Notes: generated by a model from the letters alone, not told the origin. 64,000 nt of DNA from Megalopta genalis (GCF_051020955.1 NC_135017.1:31218689-31282688), one strand, 5' to 3'; shown: positions 12,105 through 24,535, counted from the stretch's first letter. Numbers and translations: made by a program.

Positions 12105-12285
12105 GAATTAGAACCGAAATCCATAACCGAAACTCAGAACCGAAAATAACAGTTATCGAACCGAAACCGATATAAAACCAGAACCGATATTATATCGTAT
12201 AACAGTTATGAGGACATTTCGGTTCTTCATAACTGTTTCAAGAACCGAAACCGATATCATAACTGTTTTCATTAGTTTCACACCT
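12105..12285. repeat. AACCGAAA-rich inverted repeat
   Basis: The word AACCGAAA(C) occurs at least six times and is mirrored by TTTCGGTTC; AACAGTTAT blocks are also inverted. Open frames on both strands are produced by this repeat. A looser version lies at 15235-15360. Confidence 0.5.
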
Positions 12286-12534
12286 GACGCTACGTACATC
12301 TCAAGACCCCATCGTAAAATTATCAAAGACCCTAGTTCGGTTATTCTTTCCGAACTCTTTGTCATTTGTCGAGATGTGAAGAAAAATTAATAACAGAAGT
12401 ATTTCACTTAATACAGTTAAAATGTTTGCTAAACTAATAATTTTTCGACATGCATAGGCCAATACTTTTTTTATACAAAAATATTGAGTTGCTATAATAT
12501 GTAAAAAAATTCTATTTAATTCTTAACTACATAA

Positions 12535-12712
12535 TATTGCTGGTCTGTGTGAAATTGGGAAATGACGGTTTCCTCAAGTCATTTGAAATAACTTTTTTTC
12601 TTAGCGCAAATGCAATCCGCGGCTTTTGTTTATGAATTATTAACAGAAAACAGTGACCAATGAAAGACAAGATAAACTGACGCGAGGCGGCCAGCCTCGC
12701 GGCCAGCCAATT
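12535..12712. mobile_element. half-copy of ACAGGGTGTCCC palindromic MITE
   Basis: Matches one arm of the elements at 38792 and 59442: GGTTTCCTCAAGTCATTTGA, ATTAACAGAAAACAGTGACC, then the GC-rich GACGCGAGGCGGCC core, where it stops. Confidence 0.65.
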
Positions 12713-12900
12713 TTGCAAATAAAATTAACCCTTTAGTAGGTCTTATTCACCTTTTGCAAATCAAATTCACTTTTTTGTAATTATTTGTAATCCAATTCAT
12801 ATTAGATTTAAAAATCATTTTACAAAAAATTATTGAAGATTAATGCAAATTAATTATTTGTAATGAAGTTTGTATTATTTTATAAATAAGTATAGTATAA
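12711..12900. repeat. TTTTGCAAATAAAATTAACC repeat, half-copy
   Basis: The first 60 bp match the ends of the inverted repeat at 8611-8912; the rest is AT-rich. Confidence 0.4.
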
Positions 12901-13683
12901 ACATAGTAAATTATAAACATATATGTATATATATATATATATATAAACAAAGTAAATTCATATTCAATTAAAATTTAAAAAAATTGAACAGAAATATTAA
13001 ATTCAAAGATTGAATAAACGGCGGCCAATTTTGACTTATATGAAACAGTTAATTTGATTTTAAAAGAGATAGATTATGATCTACAAAATGATTAATTTAT
13101 AATGCCGAAGCTTTATCTAATATTTTAAACATTTAAACACCTTTTTCCAACTTGTTTCAAGTCTTAGTAGCGTACTCGCTAATTACCAAACTGTGAATCT
13201 TTATGCAAAATAAACATTCTCATTCGCAAGAAACATAAGTCAAATATAAAGATTCCAAAATTGTTCTAATATATTTATTGTTTGGTTTCTTCCAAGTCAA
13301 TTTTAGCGTGAATACATAAAATCCGCAGTCTGCTAAGCATACAGTTTCTAGTTATTGCGAACATTTACAAACAATTACAGATGGTAAAGTTCCTCTTTTA
13401 TCCGAGTACATGATGAGCAGTGATGGGCAATCCACAATTCGTGGACCCCACTGGTCCTCCGACCACTAGTCTGCGGTCGGCAGTCTATTTTACTCTATTC
13501 TATTATATTGTATATAGGGTGTTCCGAAATTAAATGTCAACTCTTCGAAAACGTGTGGGAAATCCATAAACCAACTAAAAAAAGTATTATAGACATTTGC
13601 CCGTTTTTGTTCTGTTTTGAAAAGAGTTGCAAAAAGGATACAAGACAGATTTCGTTTGTGCACTTATTTAAAACACTTACATA

Positions 13684-14805
13684 CACCTACGGACAAAAGT
13701 TAAGAAATCCCTTTTAAAACACAGTAACTTTTTTAAAACTGGATTAAGTTACTTGAATTTTCATTAAATGCTAGAAACACTAGTTTACTGTACAGCGTAT
13801 AAAATGAATAGATGTCACGCTGCTAGGATCGATATTCTAAATCCATGATTTAGTGTCGTAATAATTAACCTTGACTAGTTTTTCAAGGTCAATAGGTTGA
13901 AAGTTTTTTTCTAATTAATAATTAATATAATTAATATTATATAATATAATAATAATATATAAATAATAAAAAATTTACTAAAATTTACTATATAATATTA
14001 TAATATAATATTAATATAATTAATATAATTATATAACATAATAATTAATTTTTTTTAATGTAACGCTTTCAATCGGTATCAAAAAGCAAATTTATTAATA
14101 ACAACCTGTTAACTGATCTCAACAAATTTATGAAAATAATTTTTAACTTTTTAACCTTGAAAAAACTAGTCAAGACTAATTCTGCATCTTGCGTATATCG
14201 TTTTTCACTAAATCAAGGATGTAGAATCGATCGATTGTGTATCATCGATAGTCATGATACTTATTTTGCTTACACACTGTATAATTACTGAAATACATTT
14301 TTTAAATTTTGCTATTACTGAAACGATAAAAAGAAATAGGGAACTCTCGTATTTTTTTACTTTTTTATCTGAGCCTGTAATGAAAATGTAAAAAATGTGT
14401 TTTGTAGATATCGGTAATTTCTATGCGTGTTGAAAATTTTATCGAAGTAGATTAACACAGAGTTCAGCTACAAGCGTTGAAAGGTTTAAAAATCTGCAGA
14501 TTTCTCACAGCTATTGATCGAAAATGTCAAAAATCGTAGCAAAACTGCGATTTTCGCGATCTTTAATTATTTGAACTCGAAACAACGTCAATCGCAACTC
14601 GTACAACACGCAAGTTTTTAAATTTTCATTACAGACTTACATAAAAACATTAAAAAACGAGAGTTCTTTATATTTTGTATCATTCCAAATAACAGCAGAA
14701 TTAAGACTAAGTATTTTTTTCATTGAACAGACCCTCGAACATTAAGAAACAATTCAGGTCATTTAGTCCAGTTTTAAAATAGTTATTGCGGTTTAAAAGG
14801 TGTTA
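13684..14805. mobile_element. foldback-family copy split by a second palindrome
   Basis: Left end AAATCCCTTTTAAAACACAG and right end TATTGCGGTTTAAAAGG bound family sequence (GAGTTCTTTATATTTTGTATC and its partner near 14340). The left arm is interrupted at about 13790-14282 by another palindromic element. Confidence 0.7.
13790..14282. mobile_element. palindromic element nested in the foldback copy
   Basis: Ends ACAGCGTATAAAATGAATAG and, inverted, ACAGTGTGTAAGCAAAATAA; inner inverted blocks include TTGACTAGTTTTTCAAGGT and its complement. The centre is an AT-rich run of TAATATAA words. Confidence 0.65.
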
Positions 14806-14819
14806 TATTATACTATAAA

Positions 14820-15034
14820 CAGTAAATTCTCCCTAATTGACGCTCAGATTGTACACAAAAATAAACAATTTGGGTAGAAGAGGTACGATTATTCGTGTCT
14901 TGCATCTCGTTTTTGTAGTTACCGATTGTCAACCGCTATAAAAACGAGCCGCAAGGTTAGAACAATCGTATCTCCTGTTCCCAATTTGTTAATTTTTGTA
15001 CAGAATCTCGGCGTCAATTAGGAAGAATTTACTG
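14820..15034. mobile_element. CAGTAAATTCTCCC palindromic MITE, copy 1
   Basis: Arms of about 98 bp begin CAGTAAATTCTCCCTAATTG and are inverted at the right end, with TA following. The loop is about 20 bp (TACCGATTGTCAACC). Confidence 0.85.
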
Positions 15035-15577
15035 TATTCGTAACATCATTTTACTGAAGATGCTGTTCAAAATGTTGACCTCTTTCAGTAATGCAAGCAT
15101 TGCGCCTAAAGTACTCTATTATAATTGCAGCTAGACACTACTCCGATGATATTCCGTGCAGTGCAGCTACTTTTCTGTCTCTCAGTTGCACTCTCGAGTT
15201 AATTAGCACCTTTCTCCACCAAAGCAGGATCTTAAAACCGGTATGATTTTGATACCGGTGTTACATTAACAAAACCTTGCCGAAACTGAATTGTCTGAAT
15301 ACCAAAACCAATAAACGAATTACCAGAAACCGAAATAAATATCGGTACCATTATTGTTTTCGTTTAGCATATACTAAGTTGAGTTTTTTTTAAAATACTT
15401 TTGTAATCCTCGAATTTTATTAGATATCACTTGCATAATAATAATGTGAGTATATTGTTAATACACTGTATTAACAGTATGACATTATGCCTGCAAAAAG
15501 ACACTGTATTAGCATAACATAATTTTTTGTATTCGTTACGGATAATTTCTTCCATCCTTTTTATTCTAAAAAGACAA

Positions 15578-15603
15578 ATAATAATAATAATAACAACAAC
15601 AAC

Positions 15604-15650
<47 letters not shown>
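15578..15650. repeat. (AAT)n microsatellite, tail of a retrotransposon
   Basis: A run of AAT/AAC trinucleotides. On the - strand it follows the 3' part of the non-LTR remnant listed next and probably is its trinucleotide tail. Confidence 0.8.
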
Positions 15651-15651
<1 letters not shown>

Positions 15652-16560
15652 GATAGCAAGCAGTTATGTATTATAATTGTAATATTTATTAAATTATGAA
15701 ATATAAATGACCTTTTTCCGCTGCTAATTGTAGTAGTGAAAAAAGCATTAAATAATTTTGTTTAGCAAGAGCTTAGAGTCGCATCGACTTTAAGATCATT
15801 AGCGACATGTTGAGTTTTTTCTTTATATTTTGTGAAATAATTGGGTTCCTTCTAGGTAGCTGCTGGTATTATTTTGATACTTCGGAGAAGTCAAAGCGAT
15901 GTTTGGGTTTAATCCATATTTATTTCGTTGGTTCTGGTATTTTCTGCACTCATATAACAGGTGCTGGATGGTTATTTGTTGGTTGCAGTTGTTACAGTAA
16001 GGTGGGTCTGTTTTGTCTAGGAGGTAATTCATGCGTGAGTATGAAATGCCCAAGTCGAGGTCTGTTCGCGGTTCTTGTTCACATCGCAAGTTGATATTAC
16101 ACTTGGTAGTAATTTTGTACTGTGTCATGCATTTTAGTCCTGTTGGCGTAATCCATATTCTGTTTCGTTCTACTTTTTCACGATTGAGATTAGTATGTCT
16201 TGTTATGAAATTGGGGTGCTGGTTTCTGTTAGACGATCTGTTGTTACTTCTTTTGCTATGGCGTCACAGCTCTTCTATTTTCTCTTATTCCTTGATGCGA
16301 GGGAATCCAGGTGTTTATTATTTGTTTGTGGTCGTTGGTGAATTTCGTATATGTTTCTTAGATAATTTGTGCTATTCACGTTTATTATAGCGTTAACCGA
16401 ATATATAGAATCTGTATAGATTCGTAGCAGAACCGATAGTTCGTGATTATTATATAGGTTATCAAAAAGTTTTGTCGTGGTCAACATAAGTGAACTCTAC
16501 ATCCTCAGATATCGCTGGAGATCTGTTAAAAATACTCCTCGCAAGTGTCCTTGAGCATGA
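15650..16560 (-). pseudogene. non-LTR retrotransposon remnant: RNase H and C-terminal zinc motif
   Basis: Read on the - strand in shifting frames: IYTDSIYSVNAI (RNase H), then TWIPSHQGIRENRR (the WxPSHxGIxxN motif of RNase H), then DPPYCNNCNQQITIQHLLYE followed by C (CX2C...HX4C motif near the ORF2 C-terminus). Frameshifts lie between these blocks. The order and the trinucleotide tail fit an I/R1/LOA-type LINE; the clade is not settled. Confidence 0.75.
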
Positions 16561-16660
16561 TGATATGCAAGGTCAAACTTTTTTTTTATTGCATTGTATT
16601 CTACACATCACAGGAACTATGGGTCTCAAATCAATCCTTTACCAAAAAAAAATCGACATG

Positions 16661-17464
16661 TGAGCCGTTTATTTTGAAAGTGGCATAAGTCACTTTTTCA
16701 AACAAATCGAGTTAATGGTAACACTGATTACAATTGAACGGTATCTTTTCATTTTAAAAAAATTTGCAATCAATAAGTTGAGAACTATTGAGATTTGTTC
16801 GCTAATTAACGGCATAACAAACATGTTTATTTTGAAAGTGGCGTAAGTCGCTGTACTCAGGAAATTAATTGCGGGGCTTAGTGTAAAAGAAATAGAAACG
16901 TGTGATAAGTGTGTGTGAAGTATTGTTTTGAATTATTTTCAGTATTTTAAAAAAAATTGTGATCACTGGACTTATTTTTATAAGAGCGAAAGAATAGTGC
17001 AGTTTTGTAAATTATATTATATTGATAATAATAATATAATAATATAATAGAAAAAATGGATCCATTATACGCTGGATCTCGTCCTGTTTCTTCAGCAAAA
17101 TACAAAGACATGATGGACTTGCTTAATTATATACCCCCAATATACCACAGTTATTTAAAAAATTTAAAACAAAACACGATTTCCGAGGACTTAATCACTC
17201 CTATTGATGACGAAAATTAAATTGAACTGATGTATTTTCATATAAATTACTTATACTTATGTTTCAAAATGTACTAATTATTTTTGTATTTTATGAATAT
17301 TAAAATAAAAAATACTTAAATCAAACCTTTATATTGAATATGTTCATGATACAAATTATTATTATATATGTAATTTATTCAACAATTTTAGTAAATCACT
17401 GTCCTTTCAAAACGTCACTTCAGTAAAATACGTCGGACAAAATTAATATATGTGAGTCATTTTT
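16661..17464 (+). mobile_element. DNA element of unknown family, TTTATTTTGAAAGTGGCATA ends
   Basis: The left end GAGCCGTTTATTTTGAAAGT (16662) equals the terminal repeat of the MITE at 45819-46056. A second partial end lies at 16824-16850. The short frame at 17056-17220 lies inside. The right end of the longer element was not found separately from the MITE copy at 17465. Confidence 0.5.
17056..17220 (+). CDS. 54-residue ORF, possible transposase C-terminus
   Basis: From ATG 17056 it encodes a protein starting MDPLYAGSRPVSSAKYKDMM, then DLLNYIPPIYHSYLKNLKQ, then an acidic tail. Codon content is less AT-driven than the flanks and the frame is intact. I do not recognise a named family; the IPPxYHxFxxNL ending reminds me of transposase C-termini in insect genomes. 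It lies within repeats of the GAGCCGTTTATTTTGAAAGT family, which supports that reading. It could also be a chance frame. Confidence 0.4.
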   Translation: MDPLYAGSRPVSSAKYKDMMDLLNYIPPIYHSYLKNLKQNTISEDLITPIDDEN

Positions 17465-17672
17465 CTGAACTATTTATTTTGAAAGTGGCTTAAGTCACTT
17501 TACCGTAATGAAAAGTGGTGATTTTTTAATGTTCATACGAAATTATTTATACTGAGAAAAATATCAGTATCCTGAGATAACAAATACAAGTAAATCTTCT
17601 CGAAAGTTAGCATCCATATTTTTAAACGTGTTAAAACGCAAAGCCTTAAATATATCGATTTAAAAACAAAGA
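17465..17672. mobile_element. truncated MITE of the TTTATTTTGAAAGTGGC family
   Basis: The sequence from TTTATTTTGAAAGTGGCTTA to TTTAAAAACAAAG is the inverted counterpart of the complete element at 45819-46056 and lacks its last 30 bp. Confidence 0.75.
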
Positions 17673-18480
17673 AAGAGCAAGATCAGGTGATTTAGGAGGC
17701 CCAGAAAGTTGGTCCCACTTGACCAATTTGGGAATATTCATAGCTTTCACATTTCTTATATTTTTCATAACTTTTCAACATTTATAGACTTTTTGTTATA
17801 AAACATTTTCGTCGTATTTTTACTCGAAGAAAACACTCCTCGAAGTATGTTCGGAAATTGCGGGACACCTTGTATATTGTGTGATCGGATTTGCCATAGT
17901 TCCATATCTCTACGTCCAATTCATGAATTAAAACAGAATCGTGAATCACCAGTAGATAAATAATGTCGCAAATACACATGCAAGTATCATAAACAAGTGG
18001 ACGATATAAATAACGATTCTTGGATTACTATAACTCAGGTATTTAATATCGTGTTCGTTATGGCCCAGACATTTGGTCTTGATGTTCGATTATTGACCGG
18101 TTGCACTGCGTGTCAGAGGCTGCTTACTATTATTTTAACCATGGTTTCCATTGCTGCTCGAATATTTTCAATAATAGTGGTTAGATCAATATTTTCTTGA
18201 AATTTTTGAACATTCCATTCTATTTGCATGAATATTCAAGATGGAATAGGTTTCTCATACCTAACTTTGAAGGATATTTTCTCTTCCTAAACATAAAAAC
18301 GAGCAGCTATAAAAAGTAAGTGTCAAATATTTTTTGATATTTTACATACGTGCCAAGTTTTATTACGATCGTCAACTTCGAGTTGGTTGATGTTCCCTGT
18401 CAGTAGATACAATATTACTATCTATCTATCGATGCGTTTTTAAATAAATTTTGAACTTGAAACATACGAAAAAACAATTT
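17673..18480. other. unassigned stretch
   Basis: No exon or element end recognised; the open frames are short and unlike anything known to me. Confidence 0.4.
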
Positions 18481-18509
18481 CACATCTACACACATATACA
18501 ATGAGTAAT

Positions 18510-18670
18510 GTTAATATTCGCACCATTTTTTCAAATTGGGACAATGTCTTGAAGTTTTCTTAAATGTTGGAAGCACTAGTTTTCTAGACAGTGAATGAAA
18601 AAAGTTTTGCAAAAACTACAATTGGTTGGAGTAACAGAAAGAAATAATAGAATAAACTTTTTAAGTATTT
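18510..18670. repeat. foldback-family fragment
   Basis: Shares TTAATATTCGCACC, GTTGGAAGCACTAGTTTTCT and AGACAGTGAATG with the left arm of the foldback family only. Confidence 0.5.
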
Positions 18671-18785
18671 GATTAATAATATTATGCTATACGTACTATT
18701 TATTTTCAATTCATTTTCCTCCGGGATCATAAAGTTTTCCCGCGGGGTGAGTACAAAAACATCGCATTTCCGCGAGAGCTAATTA

Positions 18786-19000
18786 CAATAAATTCTCCCT
18801 AATTGACGTACCGATTGTGCACAAAAATGGACAATTTGGGATTTGGAGATACGATTATTCGAGCCCTGCGGCTCATTTTTATCGTTGTTGACAATCGGAA
18901 ACTATAAAAATGAGCCGCAAGGCTCGAATAATCGTATCTCCTCTTCCCAAATTATCCAATTTTGTGTACAATCTGAGCCTCAATTAGAGAGAATTTACTG
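18786..19000. mobile_element. CAGTAAATTCTCCC palindromic MITE, copy 2
   Basis: Ends CAATAAATTCTCCCTAATTG and GAGAGAATTTACTG with TA on both sides (18784-18785, 19001-19002). Arms contain CGAGCCCTGCGGCTC and its complement. The right end abuts a long TA/TTTA microsatellite (19005-19170). Confidence 0.85.
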
Positions 19001-19068
19001 TATATTTATATAAATAAATATTAATTTATAAATTAATTTATAATTAATAAATTAATAGTGAGAATTTA

Positions 19069-19069
<1 letters not shown>

Positions 19070-19122
<53 letters not shown>

Positions 19123-19170
19123 TATTTATTTATTATATATATATATTTATTATATATATAATAAATAAAA
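19070..19170. repeat. (TA)n and TTTA microsatellite
   Basis: About 48 bp of pure TA followed by TTTA and TA runs. Confidence 0.9.
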
Positions 19171-19645
19171 TATCGTATAGCACAGAAAACAATATTTAAA
19201 GAATAAGTTAAGATAGTATCTCATGTAAACAGAAGGGCAATTAGCCCTTGCTTCATCATCTCTACTGATTAAGGTGGGTATAAAATAGCCAAAATCAATA
19301 GCTAAAATTTATTTAACAAAATAGCATATGGAATAAAATACCCTAGGATAAATTAGATAAAACAAATTGAGGTATTAGGTTTCATGCATAATTTTAACGA
19401 CAACAAACTAGAATATATCGTCCTACATTCACAATAGAAAATTGATTCCTTTTGTCGGAAAATATTAGTTCAAACTGAAAAAATGGCTTTTTAAAATCGC
19501 AAAATGAAACTGGGCATATTTAAATTTACGTCAATGCCATCTTGCAATATCATCTTGTTCCGTCGGCAATCAAAGTACTTCACTCTTTAATGATGAGTTA
19601 ATTTTAACAATCGCAAGTTAATTTGTGAAGTTATTTGTGTGTACG

Positions 19646-20701
19646 GGATGGGACATTTGAAACGAGATACCTGAATAACTCGCTTGTTTTTGACAATAGA
19701 AAAAAAAAGTATCAGACAAAAGAGCTTTCGAAGAGCACATTATATGATGTCAATAATTTTTATATAGATGGAGGCGTAGAGAATATGTGAAGACTTGTTT
19801 CTTTAAACTTGTTTCTTTATAAATCGGATAACTTAACTTTTTTCACATTCTGATAGAATCTTTCAAGACGAATACAATGACCTATAAGTGAGAATCATTC
19901 AGAGTCACACATATAAACTACAATGAAAGACAAATTCTTCTGTCGCGTTCAAATTTCCTTGTACTAACATGTGGATTTTGCTCTACAACGGCTAAAATGT
20001 TTTTTGCATTCATCTCATTAGCAACTCTTTTAACTCGATTGGGTGTTTTGTTTGCCACACTTCCCGTTTCTTACAACTTTTGTATAATATGTGACCAAAT
20101 TGACAATGAAGGTCTAAAACGACCGGGAAATCTTTCATCATAGACACGCACTGCTTCCCTTATAACTTTACAACATTCGTAAATGAAAATCATATATACT
20201 TATCTGTATTTATAGAACGCATTTTTGAAAAGCAAATGTTAATGCAAAGTCGCAATTTAGTCGAAAGACAAACTAGTAATAGAATCCGTAGCTACAAATA
20301 CTAGTACAAATGCGATTCAATGTGTTTACGTTCATGTTCTATGACTCGTAATAGCGATAACGAGAGGAACATATTAAAAACAACAGAACACGCAAGATAT
20401 TTGAAAAATGTCTTGGAAGAATTTGTTTTTCATTGTAGTTCATATATTGTGACCTTGAATGACCTTCATTTATAGGTCACTGTTTTCGTCTTAAAAGGCT
20501 TTATCAGAATGCTAATAAAAAATTAGGTTATCCGATTTTAAAAAACAAGTTTGTCCTTCATATGTCACCTACGCCTCCACCTATACAAAGATTATTGACA
20601 TCGTATAATGTGCTCCTCGAAATCAACCACCATTATCTGACACGTTTTTTTCTATTGTCAGAAACAAGCGAGTTATTCAAGTATCCCATTTCAAACGCTT
20701 C
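19646..20701. mobile_element. 1-kb palindromic element (ACCTGAATAACTCGCTTGTT family), copy 1
   Basis: Arms of about 300 bp (19646-19960 and 20395-20701) are inverted copies: e.g. ATACCTGAATAACTCGCTTG at 19668 against CAAGCGAGTTATTCAAGTAT at the right. The loop of about 430 bp has no recognised coding sequence. Other copies: 31912-33285 and half at 37335-37595. Confidence 0.8.
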
Positions 20702-21925
20702 ACTCTGGTTGCATGTATGCAATGTGCAAGTTCTATACAAAGTTAGCGAATATGCAATATATAAAATATGAAAGAAAAAAAATTTTTTCCATATCCTCTA
20801 ATGATGAAATATATTTCAGTTAAAGCTTTATTTGTTTAATCCATTGTTTCTCAAATATGCACCTGCATAAACTTCCGCAGTCTAGTAATAAAGTAAGGAG
20901 TAGCGAAGGTGTAGCATGAAAAACGAGAGCAACAATATAAAATGCGAAAGGGTTATGAGTTGAAAAGTAATGAAAGTAATGAAAGAGGCGACGAGGTGCG
21001 CGAGTTACGGAACAAAAGAGCTTGGAAGCGAGTGAACAGATGAGAGGATAGGAGAGGTAGCAGTTAGGTCTGAAGCAGCAAGGTCTGACATCTAGCGGAG
21101 GGAGGAAAGGATAGGTTAGGAGAAAGAGAGAAGGAGGGATGATGAAGTGCAAAGGGAAATGCGATTAGGAAACGGGAAAAGGATAAAAGGAGCGAAGATG
21201 AGGAAACGAAAACAGGAACCTGAAGAAAGGAATAGGCCAACGTGATGAATGAAAGCACAGCGAGAAGGAAAAGAAGCAATACAAAATCAGCGAGGAAGTT
21301 GGGTGTCTTTCGAATTACATAAAGAGAAAATGGAAAAAAGTGAAATCGGAAGAATAGGAGAAAATAACGAGAAAATCTTCAAGAAAAACGAGATAAGGGG
21401 GATACTGGAGGAAACGCAACAATGGAATATTTGACAATTAACACCAACTATACTTTTTCTCACCACGTTATTTCTTTATTCTTCCAGAAAGTATAGACAA
21501 CCTTATGCACGAAGATTACCTCACCGCGATCTTTTAGACTTTTCCTGATAGTCACATGCACCCTACGAAGAGTTTCCGAGGGTCGCTTGTTTATGTTCAA
21601 GTAGGGTCTCGTATTAAGAATGCAGATTGCCTCCTATACTTCGTACAACGAGAACTGGCACAAAATGTAAACAGAACGTTCGCGTGATCGGTGCTGCGGT
21701 TGCAGCTGAATGGCTGTTTGACGACGGCGCTCAGGGGCGGATTTTAAAGGTCCTCACTGAGGGCCCTTGTATACAGAGTGGCCTCATGTAGAAGGGCCTA
21801 AAAATTGTGATTCGGCCCTGCCAGCTGTTTATATTTTGTGCCAGTTCTCGTTGAACGAAGCCCATATAAAATTGAGTAAACAGAAATTCCAAGATACTAG
21901 ATAGAACAAACTTTGGCAGTGTAAA
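20702..21925. other. purine-rich + strand, small hAT-like ends
   Basis: From 20850 to 21430 the + strand is strongly G+A rich with a frame reading LHKEKMEKSEIGRIGENNEK near 21320-21380, of coiled-coil composition; it may be LINE ORF1 debris. CAGGGGCGGATTTT (21732) and CGGCCCTG (21814) look like ends of a 90-bp hAT-type fragment. A 30-bp inverted repeat (GAGAACTGGCACAAAATGT) flanks it. Confidence 0.35.
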
Positions 21926-22745
21926 GGAGCCACAGCTTCTCAAAATTGAAGTACTAACACTATTGTCTAAACTAAAATCATATATCTCGACAATAGTACT
22001 CTGACAAAATACATAAACAGAACAAACTCCCAACCCAGAGCAGTCGATGCAGAGATGTCCCACAGGGCTCAGTTCTAGGATCCATCCTATGTAACATTTA
22101 CATGAATGTCATCTTAAAACCTTCTGAAACCTAACTAGCCATATAAGTATCCTGATGATACAGCCATTTTCTCCACCTCCTGGCAACTCACATATAGGTT
22201 ACAAAATACGTATCAGAACACATAAACCAAATTACACAATGGGTTACACAATTTCGACGAATGAAAGCTATAGTTAAACGAAGAGAAAACATAAGCAATA
22301 ATATTCCACGGGACAAACATCTCATATCTTACAAATATCCAAAATAAGATTCATAGCCATTCCTTGGTCGAGGGTTAGGTAAGGTATCTAGGACTTATCC
22401 TAGATAGCAAATTGAACTGGTCTCGATCAATAAATGACAGAACCCGAGAAACAAATCCTCTTATCAGACTTCTATATCCATTTATAGCCAAAAGCAGCCT
22501 CCTAAATACCAGTATCAAAAGAACTCATTACCTAACAAGTGCACAGTCAGTTCTCCTGTAAGGCTATCAAATATGTGGGCTGTAGCAGTCGATATCCATC
22601 TTAACGAAATCCAAATATTACAAAAAAGTTCCTAAGTATCATTCTAAATGCAAACAGACTCACTCCAACGAAACTACTACACAAACATCTAAACATGCCC
22701 ACAATAAATTGGGACCGATTATGTCTCGAGTTTGGCAACACATAG
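21926..22745 (+). pseudogene. jockey-like reverse transcriptase remnant
   Basis: In broken frames one reads GLSSRIHP (decayed PQGSVLGPxLY block, 22060-22095), YKYPK and VRYLGLILDSKLNW (22375-22425), DRTRKTNPLIRLLYPFIAKS (22438-22500) and THYLTSAQSVLL (22530-22560), with the expected YADD position mutated (22150-22165). These are RT motifs and thumb sequence in the order seen in jockey/CR1-type LINEs. Many stops and frameshifts; inactive. Confidence 0.75.
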
Positions 22746-22844
22746 AAAAAAGCTGTAGAGGAAAAAGTTGTTTTGCATGATGGTGTCTACTTTTCTGCGA
22801 CTTCAGTCTTTTCCCAAGTGCGGCAATTTATCTGAAAATTATAA

Positions 22845-22935
22845 GAGAATTACAATGTAATTGAATTACAATGAAATTGGATTACAATGAAAATGAATTA
22901 CAATGAAATTGAATTACAATGAAAATGAATTACTT
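22845..22935. repeat. short tandem repeat, GAATTACAATGAAAAT unit
   Basis: About five copies of a 15-17-bp unit. Confidence 0.85.
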
Positions 22936-23269
22936 TGTAATTATAATTCCTCGTGTAGTTGAATTGTAATTCTGCACAACTCTTGCCTGAATACCCTCTC
23001 TTAACCACGATGACAAAACATCAGTAATAGCAGATAAAGGTAAATACAATCCTACAACAATACTGTTGAAAAAGAAGATTAATACACCAAGGATGATCTC
23101 ACTCTTATCCTATAAATATCTTACTACAAATAACACAACAGCAATTTGAAACTTTTTCATGTAATTAGGCAACACATAACTAACCATTCCAAGGCACAAG
23201 ACATAAACTATTTCATATTAAATGCAGTTTATAAGATCGCATCCTCAACAAGGGGCATTTTCCACCCTA

Positions 23270-23733
23270 TACAGAGTGTCCCAGATTTTAATGTTCAAAC
23301 TTTGTCAGTATATTCTATGGCACAAAGTAAGAAAAAAATGTTATGTAAACATAGGTCATATAGAGCTTTATTAAGAAGTTATAACAAAAATTCAGAATAG
23401 GAATAGTAATCAACTAAAAAAAAAAATAAAAAATAAAAAAAATCTTCGATCGATGTCAATCATGTATTGTCAACAACGGTTATTAATACATTTCGAAATG
23501 TATTAATAAACACAGCTTACATAAACACAGCTTACATAAACACACGGCATGTGCTGATCTATTCAAGCCAATGCTCGCAGTAACAGCAAGTTGATTACTA
23601 TTCCTATTCTGAATTTTTGTTATAACTTCTTAATAAAGCTCTATATGACCTATGCTTACATAACATTTTTTTCATACTTTGTGCCATAGAATACACTAAC
23701 AAAGTTTGAACATTAAAACCTGGGACACCCTAT
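23270..23733. mobile_element. ACAGGGTGTCCCAG palindromic MITE, complete copy
   Basis: Ends ACAGAGTGTCCCAGATTTTA and TAAAACCTGGGACACCCTAT. Arms of about 160 bp share TGTGCCATAGAATA and GCTCTATATGACC. The loop holds a three-fold TTACATAAACACAGC repeat at 23505-23548. Confidence 0.85.
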
Positions 23734-24244
23734 ACAATAGATGCCTTCTTGTGTGAGCTCTCTTACTTATTATTCATAAATTTCTAAAACCCCATTATTT
23801 GTACCTTTAGAAAAGAATTCAGGAATGTATCATTAATTGGTCGATCCTAGGTTTTAAGTTATATATGTAATGTTAGTATGCCTAGTAAAAACTCAAGGGA
23901 AAAGAAGAAAATATGCACATCTGGTAGTATCTTATGATCGATACCCACGCGAATACCGTATCGTAGAATTGAGCTCGTTACCATATAGTACACATAGTTA
24001 GGTCGTTTGAATCAGAACTCCCTCTCATTTCTCAAAGCGTAAAAAGCAAAAACGTGGAACTTAGAATCCGGGAAACACTAAATAATTAAACAATTGTAAA
24101 ATCCTAAATCTTTTGGTGATGTGCTATATTTTAATACTAATATATCCAGTTCAATTCATTTGTTAAATAACATATTACGATTCCAGTTGCTATTAAAGTT
24201 CGCAACGATGCACTTTGCCATCCGAAATGATAAATATTATACTA

Positions 24245-24535
24245 CACAGCGCGATAATTAATTTTTAAGACTAGGACTACATCTCAGCAAGCAGTGGCGT
24301 CATCTGTTGAGCATTAGCATCCTTAGAAAGGTCAATCATTTGTCTGTCTAACGCACCTAAGTTCATGCCAATCGAATGATAAATGACAAAGTTATAACAG
24401 TTCTTCCTGACTAAGTTTTTAATTGATGTTGAAATTCTATCATGGAACGAAAAGCGGTTATTAAATTGAACACAAGACTTGGTAGAAGTGCAACATTCCG
24501 GTTGATGCAGCAAGCGTATAGCGATGCTTGTATTC
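24245..24535. mobile_element. mariner 5' end, second copy
   Basis: Starts TA|CACAGCGCGATAATTAATTT and runs collinear with the mariner at 6355 through ATGGAACGAAAAGCGGTTAT to GATGCTTGTATTC. It lacks the foldback insertion of the first copy and ends about 100 bp into the transposase. Confidence 0.8.

Noticed and set aside
12153..12390. Overlapping frames on both strands
   Set aside because: Produced by the AACCGAAA inverted repeat.
21731..22063. 110-codon - strand frame
   Set aside because: Lies opposite reverse-transcriptase remnants on the + strand and has no motif.
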